From Phaseolus vulgaris (Eukaryota > Streptophyta > Magnoliopsida > Fabales > Fabaceae): DNA of 64,000 nt. Position 1 is the first letter of the stretch. Every line of letters starts with the position of its first letter. Below the pieces are notes generated by a model, which was not told where the DNA came from, made no database searches, and saw only the letters and a program-made list of their open reading frames with translations. This document shows positions 20,801 through 34,400 of this stretch, piece after piece. Made by a program: the position numbers and the translations under genes. Location of the stretch: contig NC_023753.2 in the NCBI RefSeq assembly GCF_000499845.2, positions 16,926,193 to 16,990,192 on the forward strand, written 5' to 3'.

Positions 20801-20862
20801 TCTGATTAACTAACATGGTAAGGTGAACTAAGTTCTTGTGAGGGATCAACAACTTCACCCAT
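17850..20862 (-). pseudogene. Antisense copia polyprotein remnant (copia element 2), truncated in RT
   Basis: Minus-strand order: gag start MGEVVDPSQELSSPYHVS at 20862 with an early TAA at 20816; LEGPNYHRWSCSFQMSLIS; gag core MISSFKQGELTVTNYFTQL; protease WIIDSDATDHIC near 19790; integrase HVDIWGPYSIPSIHGHKYF, DDYSRYTWIFLF, IISDNGTEF and IVERKHDHLLDVAR; the conserved KVFGSLYY region; and [22 protein letters not shown] to DTFSPVA, where it stops at 17850. Multiple frameshifts and stops are present. The protease motif D-S-G-A has become D-S-D-A, a likely inactivating change. Lineage looks Ale/Retrofit-like (uncertain). Confidence 0.85.
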
Positions 20863-20885
20863 GGATAAATGTAACAACCATAGCT

Positions 20886-20900
20886 CTGAGCTCTGATACA
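20886..20900 (-). promoter_or_regulatory. PBS of copia element 2
   Basis: Minus strand reads TGTATCAGAGCTCAGAGCT, matching the initiator-tRNA PBS TGGTATCAGAGC with one change. It lies 24 bases upstream of the gag start. Confidence 0.7.
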
Positions 20901-21001
20901 TATTATAAAATAGAACAGATATGAACAAAAGAATAAAAGGAAGACAAAGGATATGAGAATGAATATCTCTTCAATTGTGTATTGAATCATAACAAATAGT
21001 C

Positions 21002-21065
<64 letters not shown>

Positions 21066-21160
21066 TTGTACACTCATTCTAGGTTTAACAAAATAAAGAA
21101 ATAATCAATCAATAAATACTAGAATAATAAGACAAAGATAGAATAAAGGTTATTCACATC
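20901..21160 (-). repeat. Probable 5' LTR of copia element 2, boundaries uncertain
   Basis: Adjoins the PBS and should be the 5' LTR on the minus strand. Its outer edge cannot be set because the partner LTR is missing and a long AT microsatellite has expanded inside it. The end given is approximate. Confidence 0.4.
21005..21062 (+). repeat. (AT)29 microsatellite
   Basis: Uninterrupted AT dinucleotides. The minus-strand reading that looks like an isoleucine/tyrosine-rich protein is an artefact of this repeat. Confidence 0.98.
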
Positions 21161-22445
21161 TATAAAGAGAAATAACTAATAATTATAAAATACACAATTA
21201 ATATTAGTATCATTTTATAACTCTGGTATCCATATCATTTAATAAAGAACTCAAGACTTAAAAAAAAGAACTTACTTTGTAAAAGTTTTAATTGGATAAA
21301 TTTAATATATTTTCTAATATTATGAATAATATTAGAGTTTTAGAGAAATTATAGACAACCATCTTAGAGTTTTAGAGAAATTAAAAGATAGACAATTTTA
21401 GAATTTTTTCGGATAAAAAAAAAATAGTTTTTAGTTTTATAAGATATACAGTTTTCTAACTTAAAATAATACAATCTTCATTCTCAAATTATTTCAATTT
21501 TTTTTTATTTATACTTATTAAAAATCGATCCTTAAAAAGCATTATTATAGTTAAATTGAAGTTTTAATAATACATATCAATGTACAACAAGTTTTACACG
21601 GAGAAGAAAAAAAAGCAAATGACAACTATTTTAAGTTATTTTTTAAAATTCCAAATTAAATTTATTTTATCTGATATTTTACTGATTCTTAGTCAGTTGC
21701 TTAGATGATTTTGCACTGGTGGACCTGTGATTTAACTCACTTTCGTAACATAAAAAACAAAATAACTTTTTGCAAGTGAAAGAACTAAACTAAATACAAC
21801 CTAAATGATAAAATAATAAGTTAGTAATTTAATGTATAGTTTTTTTTATCTTATTTATTGTTTTTCAATATATTATATTAAACCGATAAAAAATGATAAT
21901 AAATAGAACAATCCAGGCAACAAATAATAGTTCTAAGACATTTTATCATGTCCTAGGATACACCCATATATTTTTTAATATTAAAAAAAGGCAGAAATAG
22001 TTTAATATTTTCATATTTTGTATACACGAGAAACATAATTAAATAAAAAAAACCAAATATGCGAATTTGGTAACGTGCATGTTTAAGACAGCAATATAAA
22101 GAAAGAGTAGCGCATATAATATTATATTTGTTGAAATCATTGGAACGAATCGATTAAAAATAAAATATGAAATATGGGAATTTGGATTTAATAATTAGCA
22201 GTAAAAAATGGAAAGAAAGAATAGGGTGGATCGTTGGAACAGACGTGATGTGTCTCAGCTGGAATTTGTTTGGTCCGTCCCTGAAATCCAACTTCCTTCT
22301 TAAATTTCTCTCTCATCCAATCCAGCTTCCAAGTCAAACACAAATCGCAATTAACATCGCACACCAAATTCTCTCACAAATTCACACATGGTAGAATTTC
22401 TCACACTGTTCACATCGTCCACCACGCGCAACTGATTCCAATTCA
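21161..22445 (+). other. AT-rich intergenic region and 5' flank of the phosphatase gene
   Basis: No coding sequence is recognisable. Long A/T runs and scattered stops occur throughout. The last 150 bases become pyrimidine-rich (TTCTTAAATTTCTCTCTCAT), typical of a plant 5' leader. An ATATAATATTATATTTG stretch near 22113 is a candidate TATA region, but I cannot place the transcription start. Confidence 0.5.
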
Positions 22446-25400
22446 ATGGATTCATCATCAACGCTCCGCCAAAGCGACGGCGATTCCTTCGACCACGAAA
22501 CTTCATCACGATATTTGCACTCCTCCTCTTCCGACGACGACGTTTCGCCTTCCAACTCCATCCAATCCACCAACCGCCGCCTCGACTACATGCTCCAGTT
22601 TCTTGACCGCAAGCTCTCCGCCGAACACCGTCACTCCTCCGGCTCACGCGCTTCACCGCTGCCGGAGTTCGTCGCCAAGGGAGGCGGTGCCAGCATCTTC
22701 CGCCTCCCTGCGCGCGGGGCGGTGCATCCGGCGCGGCCGCCGAGCCTCGAACTACGGCCGCACCCGCTGCGGGAGACGCAGATTGGGCGTTTCCTGAGGA
22801 GCATTGTTTCCACTGAGTCGCAGCTGTGGGCGGCTTCCGAGTGCGGCGTGAGGTTCTGGAACTTCAAAGATCTGTACGCGTCGTGGTGCGGCGTTGGAGA
22901 AGAAGGCGAAGTTGCGAGGAGCGGAGACGAGGAGAGTGCGCCGTTTCGGGAATCGGTGTGGAGTTCGCCGACGCTGTGTTTGGTTGCGGATGAGGGGAAC
23001 AGGTTGGTGTGGAGTGGACACAGGGATGGGAAGATTAGGTGTTGGAAGATGGATGATGAGAATTTGGAGGATAACAATAACTGCTGCGATTGGAGCAATC
23101 GGTTTAAGGAAAATTTGTCTTGGCAGGCTCACCGTGGCCCTGTTCTTTCCCTCACCTTCACCTCTTATGGTAATCCTTCGTTCTTCACTGTTAATTATAC
23201 TGTTCAATCAATCTATTTGGTTGGATTAGGATAATATTTAGCTGATCTCCGGTACCCTATATGTTTTTTGTTGTTGCTTTTACAAGCTAATGCTTTAAAA
23301 TATAATTAAAAAAATATATTTAAACATATATCTATTTCCTCAAGTATAGGGAAATGAATAATTTGAAATGGAAATAATCGTATATTAGAGGTATTTTATG
23401 ATAAGAACTGCTGGTATTTTGTTTGTATTGCGAAGTGCAATCTCTAATGATATTCATGATGGAGATTTCTTTGATCAAATTATAAGACTAAAAAAAGCAA
23501 TTTAAAATTTGGGGACAAAAATAATCCTAGGCCAAATTTGAAGAATTAAAAACATAAGTCTTAAAAATAATTTTAAAGAATCGAAACTAAAAATAATAGT
23601 TCAAATTTAATGTTAAGAGTTTGATAGACATGTATTTTCAGTTAGCCTGCGATGCAATTAGAAATCTTCTTTACATGAATTTTAAACTATTGTAATATTA
23701 ATCAAATTTATCAAGTACAGTAAATTATGATTGAGCGGCAATGTAAATGCGTAGAAGACTTTTGTAGTGTTAGTCTATGGAATGTGCGCTTTAAAGTTAA
23801 AGTTGTTTAGTAACTCCTTCACTTTATTTAGTTGTTTACCTCTGAAAGAAGATAATGTTACCTACTATATTTTTCAATTTGTCCTTATTTTCACTTAATT
23901 TTTAAATACTTTACAAACTTCTCATCAATGAAAAAGAAATAATAACAGAGGTCATGTTATGAAGTGAAAAACAATTTTAACATAAATTAAGATATTAATT
24001 TCATCCCTTAATCTGTCTGTTATTCTCTTAAATGGACAGATAAAAGGAAATAGAGGGAGTGATTTTTAATCTTAAAATTTCCTGTGTAGTGTATTTTTGG
24101 ATCTTCAGATTTAAAATAAAGGAGTAAAGGGAAAAGTAGAAGTCTAAAGCTTCTAAAACTAGTTATTTACTTATTTTTATTTATTTATTTAAAAGTTCAT
24201 GAAGTTTTCTTTATTGAGAAAAACTACCTTTTTAAAAGTTTCTTTTAAGTGAAAGTTAAGTCCAAAATAGTTAGAGTCAAACAACAACTAAGATTTTGAT
24301 TATAAGCTGTTTTGTTTGAGCATTTGGAAGAACTTTTGCCAAACTTCTTTGGACGTGTTTTATGGTGTAAGCACTTGAAAATAAAAGGTATTTGGTGAAG
24401 TTTACAAAACTAGTTTTTTTAGTTTTTTATTCTATTTCAGTAATTTTGCATTGAAGTTCTTCGAGTACTAATGGTATAAGCTCTCACGTGATAAGCTCTT
24501 TCTGAATAAGTGCTTAATTAAATTGTTTACTCAAAAATGTACTATAATACTAATCCAAGATTCCAAATTCTCCGTGGAACCTGATGTTTGTTGGTTGATT
24601 CACGTGCTTGTTGTGAATGTTATTCATTATTCTCTCTTTTTTCTTCTTCATTTTGTTATTCCAGGGGATCTGTGGTCGGGTTCAGAAGGAGGAGCTATAA
24701 AAATATGGCCTTGGGAGGCTGTTGAAAAATCTATTCATCTGACGAAGGAGGAAAGGCACAGCGCTGTTATATTTGTGGAGAGGTCCTATATTGACTTAAG
24801 GAGCCAACTATCTACAAATGGCTTCAGTAACATGCTGACTTCAGATGTAAAGTACTTAGTATCTGATAATTCGAGAGCAAAGGTGTGGAGTGCCGGTTAT
24901 TTTTCATTTGCTTTGTGGTGAGATTTTCTCCTGAACTCTCGTGGTGCTTGTTTGTATTGAACATTAGTATGGGTAAATTCTTTTATGTTTAAGCATTCAA
25001 GTGTATTTGATTATTTTAGGATTTTTTCTATCTCTTGGTCACAACTTACTTTGGTAATAATAAGACATTGGTTCTATGATATAAATCCTTATAAAATAAG
25101 CAATATGTAAGAACTAGTCAGGTTATATATTTGCATGTTTATGGTAACTCATCCTGAATCCTGTATATCCTGTTTTGTTCCGACATGTTGTCTCTTGATG
25201 GTACTCTATGTGATCGGATGTATAAAGAAATCATAACTAGACTAAGACTTCCCACATGTTTGGTTTTGTGGCACGCTAACATAACATGCATCATTCGAAG
25301 CAACTTTTAGTTGCTTTTACATGAAAGTTAATGTGAATCATAGAGGAAATGGGATCCGTGATGTTACCAAACATGCACTTCATTGTCACATAATCCTTAC

Positions 25401-28400
25401 TCTTTTCACTTTGCATTAGCTGTGCTTCTCTATCACTACGTATTAATATCTTTCAATTTAATGTAAGCTAGTGCTTGTTAATTTATAGGGATGCTCGCAC
25501 TAGGGAGCTAATGAAAGTTTTCAATTCAGATGGACAAATTGAAAATCGGTTGGATTTGTCCTCAATTCAAGATTTTTCAGTGGAGCTTGTTTCAAGGAAA
25601 GACAAAACGCAAAGTTCCATTGGGTTCTTTCAGCGTTCACGTAATGCCATAATGGGGGCAGCTGATGCCGTTCGTCGAGTTGCAGCAAAGGGAGGCTTTG
25701 GGGATGATAATCGGAGAACTGAAGCACTAGTGATAACAATAGATGGAATGATTTGGACAGGGTGTACTAGTGGCTTACTGGTGCAATGGGATGGAAATGG
25801 TAATCGCATACAAGATTTTCTTTACCATTCTTCTGCCGTTCAGTGTTTTTGTACTTTTGGCATGCAAATTTGGGTAGGTTATGTGTCTGGAACTATCCAG
25901 GTATTGGACCTCAAGGGTAATCTGATTGGGGGATGGGTGGCTCATGGCAGTCCAATTGTAAATATGGCAGTTGGTGCTGGTTATATATTTGCATTGGCTA
26001 ACCACGGTGGGGTACGGGGATGGAACATCACCTCCCCTGGGCCTGTTGATAGCATATTGCGTTCAGAATTAGGTGGCAAAGAATTTTTATATACTAAAAT
26101 AGAAAATATAAAAATATTGAGTGGCACTTGGAATGTTGGGCAAGGAAAAGCATCTCAAGATTCCCTTAGTTCATGGCTAGGTTCAGTGGCCTCAGATGTT
26201 AGTCTTGTTGTTGTTGGGTTGCAAGAGGTTGAAATGGGTGCTGGATTTCTTGCAATGTCTGCTGCTAAAGAAACTGTAAGTCATCATTTTCTGTAACATT
26301 ACTAGAAAATCAGTACTATAAAATATTATTATTTGAAAAATAGTAGTGTAAGCAAAGTAGTTGCTGTGTGATTTATGTTTAGTTGTTTTTTCTTTTTCTT
26401 TAGGCTTGACTTAAATACATTTGAATTTGCTAAAACACTTGTTATTAGGTTGGCATTTAAAGCCGATAACTTACATTTATGTATGCTGTTACTGCTTTGG
26501 CTAATTGACATGAATGGAATGTAATGCAATGGATTGCTTTGGAAACTATTTGAGCAAGTGAAATGACTGTAATTTAATGAGTTGCAAGTTTGAAATACGT
26601 TGATATTTCCTTTTTTAGTTTTTTGTATGGTTAGGAATGCAATAGTGATTTGTGTCATGCCTTTAATTGGTACTGCAGAATGAAGAACAAATGAAATGAA
26701 AGAATAATTTAATGACTGTAATACCACTGTTCTGTAAAAAAAATCGTTAAAGCTTTATAGTTTATAAAATTGTAGCTACTGCCATAATTGCAGTTTGAGA
26801 AAGACTTAACTTTATTTCATTACCTTTTCTTTAAACATTTTATGCCAATTGGCTTACCTCCATCATACAATCTTCATATTTTCAAGTTTGAGCACATCAA
26901 TGGGTCCAACATGTCCTTTGAGACAACTCAAGTACAAGATTAAAAACATATTCATTATAAAAACTGGCCAAAAGAAACAGAGCTGTGGGAGGGAGGGCAT
27001 TGGGTGTGAAAAAAATTAGTTGTACTTTCTTCCATAATTGCAGTTTGAGAAAGACTGACCTTTAAACATTTTATATCAATTGGCTTACCTTCGTTTACAA
27101 TCTTCATATTTTCAAGTTTGAGCACACCAATAAGTCCAACATGTCCTTTGAGACATCTCAAGTACAAGATCAACATGTTCATTATAAAAACTGGCCAAGA
27201 GAAATAGAGCAATGGGAGGGAGGGAATCTGGTGTGAAAAAGAGTTGTAGCTACTGCCATAATTGCAGTTTGAGAAAGACTGACTTTTGTTTCATTACCTT
27301 TTCTTTAAAAAATTTATGTCAATGGGCTTACCTTTGTCACACAATCTTCATAATTTCAAGTTTGAGGACATCAATGAGTCCAACATGTCCTTTGAGACAA
27401 CTCAAGTACAATATCAACGTGTTCATTATAAAAACTGGCCAACAGCTAGCCTAGAGAAACAGAACAATGGGAGGGAGGGAATCGGGTGTAGAAAAAAAGT
27501 TTCTGTAACATGCAGTGGTTTAGAAGGGAGGCAGAAAGCAACTCCCAGGGCATGGTATTATACTATAGTAGTAATTTGGAAATTATGATCAGGTGCTTTA
27601 GAAATTAAGAATATTTTTTATAATTCTTATTCTAGGGGGAAATTAATAGTCTATACTTGTTTATGTAGATTGCTGAGTCAACACTTGGTCAGAGTGTTAG
27701 CCAACTGTCATTCTGTTATGACAGTTGGAGTTAGTGGAGCTTAGATATAGCTTAAAGCCCAATCTGTTCTTCTGTATAAATAACTGAGCTCAATAGCTCT
27801 CTTTGTGTTATCAATTCATTTTTACAGTTTAATAAAATTACACATTCCTTTTTTCTCAGTCTCCTTGAATTCTTTAAAATAAGAATGAAGTGCTTGTGGG
27901 CCATTTATCTTCTGCTTAAAATTTCGTGAAACTATGCAATGATATCACTGCAGCCAAAATCTCCTTGGCCATGAACATCATTCATTGCTGCAAATGATTC
28001 TTCCCAATTAATAATCCTGTATCCATTCATCCAATTGTCTTTCTGTGCTACTTCATTCTATAGTTCATCCAGTTGATCTTGAATCCTTGATATTGCATAA
28101 GTGAATATAAAGTAGCTGGGGGATTTCTTGGATTGATCTATTGTAATAGAGCTCCACATCAAAATGACTAAGAATGTCTCAGTGCTGAGTCTTTGTTCCT
28201 ATTAGCATATGGGTACTGAAAATCATTAAAAATTATGTTGATCAATGGATATTTTCTGGATGTGTGGATTATTCAAGTGTCATTGTCAGCATTCTGTTGT
28301 GACAATCGTCATGTATTTAAACACTTAAATATATTGTATAATTAATGGTTTTGCCTAATTTTTCTTCTTCATAACTCTCCTCTGCCCTCAATCTCTCACA

Positions 28401-31400
28401 AACATATAGGTAGGATTGGAGGGGAGTTCTGTTGGGCAGTGGTGGCTGGACATGATAGACAAAACATTAGATGAAGGTTCGACATTTGAACGTATTGGAT
28501 CCAGACAACTTGCTGGCTTGGTCATTGCTGTGTGGTGAGTATCTTTTGAGTAAGAATACATGTGAGTTGTTGAAGCTTGAATATGCCAGAAATAATGACT
28601 GTTGTTTGTTTTGTTAGTCAATAGGATATGCGTTCAATTTTAGCAATTTGAATTTGTAATGGTCTGTTAAATTACTTGTTATGTCTGATTATTGTGGATT
28701 TTCCTTCCTACTTGTTATGGATATGTATCACTTAAGGTTGGGTTCCGAATTGTATTGTGAACCAAAATATCAATTATTTTCTTCAATTTGAATTCATGAG
28801 ATGCCATTGTTATCTATCTAAATTCTTCCTTGCTGCTTTCTTCACCTATGGTACTGAAATTTTCTTCTTCAGGGTTAAAACCAACATTAGATTTCATGTT
28901 GGGGATGTTGATGTGGCAGCAGTTCCATGTGGTTTCGGACGTGCTATTGGCAATAAGGTGGGCCTGTGCCATCTACTCTGCTGTTTTTCTTTGCATATTA
29001 TTTTTTTGCTAATAATGGGTGTATTAAGATGCGGCTGTTTGTCATGATCATGGATCTCATAATTGTCAGCTTTTGTTTCATTGAACAGACTAACATTGAT
29101 ACTTAAATGGCAGGTTGTTGCCTATATAACTAGATTGATTACTGGATTTTATGGTATGTTGCAATTATTTTTTTGCTAATAAAGGGTGTATTAAGATGCG
29201 GCTGTTGGTCAGGATCATGGATCTCATAATTTCAGCTTTTGTTTCATTCAACAGATTAACATTGATACATGTCTGACTATTTCCTATATCACTAGATTGC
29301 CTACTAGATTTTATGGTATGTTGCAATTCCAAGTAAAAGCAGACAGAGGCCAAGTTTCGGTTCTACAAGTTCTGTAATGCAAGCCAATGACATAATTTGC
29401 TTGTATGGTCTGCAAGTAACATATCATATATCCATTAAAACTTTATTGCTAATTGTGTCCACTTAAGCAATAACCAGTAAAGTGTAGTTGAAGTCTTTGG
29501 CTTGAATTTAGTCATTTAATTCAACACACGTACACACATATAAAGCAAATAGATCTGCAAGTCTTAAATGGTTTTATCAGGGTTGCGACCCCCAACAATG
29601 CCTTGCCATGGCTATGCAATTCACAAGACTATCACATTGTGTGATGTGTGGTGTGGAAAGATATATTTTTTCCAGCAAACAGTAGTTTTTTCAAAAGTAT
29701 CTTCTTTTTGTTTCAGTTTTTGTTGTTCTGATCATTGACACAGGAGATTTTTGTTTCTTCAGGGAGCTGTTGGTTTGAGGATTAGAGTGTATGATCGGAT
29801 AATGTGCTTTGTTAATTGTCACTTCGCAGCACATTTAGATGCAGTTGGTCGTCGTAATGCAGATTTTGATCATGTATATCGAACAATGACCTTCAGTCGA
29901 CCAACAAATGTCTTAAATACTACAGCTGGTACTTTTCTGTGCCTATTCCTGATTTTCGCACTTGCCTTGTCCATGTATTTATTTTGGCCTGTTTATAGAT
30001 CTGGCTTGCCATTGGTCCTTTCTGTTGCAGCTGGCACGTCATCTTCTGTTACGATGTTTCGTGGTGCAAATGTATGTACACGCTGTCCACTTTATTCATC
30101 TAAGTAATGCTTTATGATGCACTCATATAGTTGGATGAGGTATTGATTCTTGAGATTGGTTTCCAGTCCACAGAAGGGATGCCCGAGTTATCTGAGGCAG
30201 ACATGGTTGTATTTCTTGGAGATTTTAATTATAGACTTGATGACATTTCATATGATGAAGCAAGAGATTTTGTTTCTCAAAGATGCTTTGACTGGCTTAG
30301 AGAAAGAGATCAACTTCGAGCTGAAATGGAAGCTGGGAATGTCTTCCAAGGAATGCGAGAAGCAATTATAACATTTCCTCCTACATACAAGTTTGAACGG
30401 CACCAAGCTGGCTTAGCAGGTTGGTCCCCTGCCCAAAAACACACACAATGGTCCAATGAACTTGGAAGTAAACTTTAGTGTTAAAAAATGAGATGGAAGT
30501 TAAGTGTAAGAGACGTGGGTTGGGCTGTTACATCTCTCTAATCATTTCTGCAAAATGCAATGGGTGTAAGAGGCATGTTCACTATAATATTAGTGTAATG
30601 GGAGTAAGGTAGGCAGGAGAAAATGATACGGTTGATTGGGTAAACTAAATGACAATCTTCCTTCGTATATATATTATTAGGATAAGGGTGAATGAAATAT
30701 AGAGTACATCAGGATTCTCAGCAACCTAATGCTAATACTCGACACAATCAGTAACTCTTTAAGAATTAGATACTGAAAAATGAATAATTTCAAACTACAG
30801 TTTTTGTTTTTGCTGCTTATATTTATTATAACTGTCATCAGTGATGCTTACAAATTTTTTGAGGGTATGACTTCAGACTATATGACCTATTTTATTGAAG
30901 GGTATGATTCTGGTGAAAAGAAACGCATCCCTGCCTGGTGTGACAGAATTTTGTATCGTGATAGCTGCACATCTTTGGTGGCTGAATGCAGTTTAGAGTG
31001 CCCTGTTGTCACTTCTGTATTACAGTGAGTGCTCTAGCTTATGTTTTTTTTTTCCATTTGGGTATATAGATTAAAATACCCGGCCAGAAGGACTATGCAG
31101 TCTCTGATCCCTGTATAAAAAAGGGGACTTCTTTATTATGAGACATGGTGTGAGTCAATATTGAATTATAGATTTGAGAAAGGAAAATGCTAGATATCCA
31201 AAAGTAATTTTGTTAGAGTGAGTTGGCATCATTATTGACTTAAATAACTACAAACCTATATTTTGGTTGTATTTCATCATATTTTTCTTGTGACTAAAGC
31301 ATATTTATGCTATATTCTTTTATAATTTGATCTGTAATCCATATCCCAAATAGGTTGTAATTTACCCCTATGTTTATAATTATTTTCAAGTTGGTCATAA

Positions 31401-34400
31401 GTTGTGTGGTTTTGTTCTAGAATTATTTGTTTTATAATACTCTAAATTGTAAGGAGCAATTATAAGTATCATCACGTGGGGAATGTAAATATTATATTTT
31501 TGTCCTTACACATAACAATCATTGTCTAGTTGGCCCGTGTACATCAAGATAACTCTATTGTGGATATAAATGGAAAAACCTACTGTAAGACCATACACAA
31601 ATGCCAAAACAATAATAGAGAAAGGCTGCAAACAAATTGGTAGAAGGTAAACAAAGGAAGAACAAGACAGAATTGAATGCAAAAATAATGTTCAATTGAA
31701 GTGTTAACGAACTTCAATCTATGTTCACGATAGAATTCACTATGCACTAAGATTACAATTCAAAGTTTCTCTTGCTCAATTCTCACCATTATCAGTTTTA
31801 TAGTTGAACTCAACTCTTAGTCTAACTATCGTTACATGATCTTATTTTTAGTACATAACTAGCATAACTAATGTCTGTGAAACACGTCTAAATATACAGA
31901 GATGATACGTGAACAATGCTTCTTGTTATTGAGCTTAATCGTCACTTAGTCGGATGATCTAGGGTCTCAATGGATGCTAAGAGACTAGACGCTCAACTGA
32001 CACTATCCACCACAGATACCAGATACTAGAAGACTATCTCTTCTACTAGATGGTTCATTAGAGTTAAATTGTCTAGGAACCTTAACAAGATTTTATTGAA
32101 CCAATCTTTACTAGTCTCCACCTTAGTTCAACACAAATCTTTTGAGCAAGACTCTCTTGCCACTAAGCCCATTACAAGCTTAATCACCAATCAACTAGAT
32201 CAAATCCAAGCAAGGAAAAAACTTGTTGCCTCGTAGAACCTTCGTAATCATATAAGAGAAATTATGACCCATTGTGACCTTCATAACCCTTATAGATCTC
32301 TGAGTAATCCCCTTTCCTATGAAATGCAATTTGATGTTAGTGTGGTTTGTTATGTCATAGTAGAATTGGTTCTTCGATAACTATATAACATTGTTGTTGT
32401 CGTGGAAGACGGTGGCAATCTTGTCTTGCACTCTCAACTCTCTGGCCTTGCAGCCACAAGGCTTCCTTCACCAGTTTTTTCTTGGCAATGTACTTTACTT
32501 CAGTGGTTCATAAAACCACTACCTTTTGCAGATTGACCTTATGGCTGATTGCAGTACCATACGTAGTAAACACATGACTCGTGAGAGATTTTTTGGTCTC
32601 TAACCACCTAGCATAGTCCGAGTCAGTATAACCTTTTATAGGAGTTTCTTTAACATGTCATCTAGCTCCACCATAAATTATGACTTTTCCAAGCGACCCT
32701 TTTAAATATCAAAGCATCCACTTCAGAGCTTTTCAATGAGCTCATCCAAGATTAGATATGAAGTTTCTAGCAACACTCACTAGACTATGTCGAGGCGAGT
32801 GCAAACCATTGCATATATCACAGTACCAATGTTTGCATATGAAATACCATCTATATAACTTTGTTCCTGCCTCGTCATGGGAGATTGTTCATCACTCAAC
32901 TTGTAGTGAGAAGCATATGTCTAGACCCAAATTTCAAGTTTGTCATCCCAAACTTATCCAGAATTTTTCTAAGGTAGGTTTTATGAGACCTCATATAGAC
33001 TCTTCAATTCATGTCATCTAATGATCTTAATCCCTAAAATCTTTCTAACTGCTCTAAGCTCCTTCATATTGAATTTTCTATTCAGCTTAGCTTTAACCTT
33101 CTCAACCTTAGGCTTACTATATTTAGCTATCAAAATGTCATTGACATACAACAATAATACTATGAAATGATCTCTTATTAGAAACTTGAAGTAGATGCAA
33201 ATATCATGCTTACTATGTTAAGCTGTTGGAGATCCCACATCGACTAAAAATAACATTTCATAGTATATAAGTGGGTGCAAACATCATCTTATGAGCCAGT
33301 TTTGTAAGGTTGAGTTAGACTTAATGTCCATTTCTTAATTTGGAGATCCTACATCGACCATAGATAAAAACATTTAATAGTATATAAGAGGGTGCAAACC
33401 TCATCTTATGAGCCGATTTTGTAAGGTTGAGTTAGATTGAAAGTCCACTTCTTAATATGGTATAAGAGTCATTTAGTGTCTATTCTAGTGAGAATTTGTT
33501 GGGCTTATTAGGTCACCCTCCATCGGATTGTTATCAAACCACCCACAGATATAAAACCCCACCAACAAGGTTGACAGGTCTCGGTGTGAGGGAGGGAGGT
33601 GTGTTGGTATCCCACATCAAATAAACATTTCATAGTACATAAATGGATGCAAACCTCACCTTATGAGCCCATTTTATAAGATTGAGTTAGACTTAAAAAT
33701 CTACTTAATAGAGTCCTTTCGAGTCTATGCTAGCGAGAGTTTTTTGGGCTTATCAGGTCATCCACTATATATAGTCCCACGCACAAGTTCAGAGTGTTGA
33801 AGATCCCATATCGATTAAAGATAAGGACATTTTATAGTGTATAAGTGGGTGCAAACATTACCTTGTGAGCCGGTTTTGTAAGGTTAATTTAGACTTAAAG
33901 TTCACTTCTTAATATGGTATGAGAACCATTTGGAATCTATCCTAGCGAGAATGTGTTGAGCCTATCAGAACACCCGCTATCAAATCACCCATGGATATAT
34001 AGTTTCCACCCACGAGTTGGCAGGTCTCGGTGCGAGACGGTGTGTTGGAGATTTCACATCGACTAGAGATAAGGACATTTCATAATATATAAGTGGGTGC
34101 AAACCTCGCTTTATGAGCCAAATTTATATAATTGAGTTAGACTTAAAAGTTCACTTAAGAAAAGCCAATACTCAATGAACCTGTCAAACCATTTGTTCCA
34201 ACTTCAATTGATAAGGGGATTGTCTAAAAAAATACAAGGATTTGTTTAATTTACAAACATAATCCTCTCTTCTCCTTCTTCGTATCCTCCTGGTTGCTTC
34301 ATATAGATGGTCTTTTTTAACTCTTCATATAAAAATGCAGTCATAACATTTTTATGTTCTAGCTCAAGATTAAGCTCAACTACCATGACTGACGACATTT

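Noticed and set aside
20724..21077. Minus-strand 117-aa reading with a long Ile-Tyr repeat
   Set aside because: It is a translation of the (AT)29 microsatellite within a retroelement LTR, not a protein.
22382..23207. Several antisense and shifted ORFs over exon 1 of the phosphatase gene
   Set aside because: They are shadows of a GC-rich, codon-biased first exon. None shows domain similarity and all overlap the better-supported coding frame.
27866..28400. Possible antisense retroelement gag in phosphatase intron 3
   Set aside because: Minus-strand readings ([20 protein letters not shown]) looked gag-like, but no second motif or consistent frame supports it.
33224..34160. Possible Cassandra-type TRIM with 5S rRNA promoter
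   Set aside because: No 5S rRNA-like boxes could be found in the LTRs; only the general TRIM plan fits.
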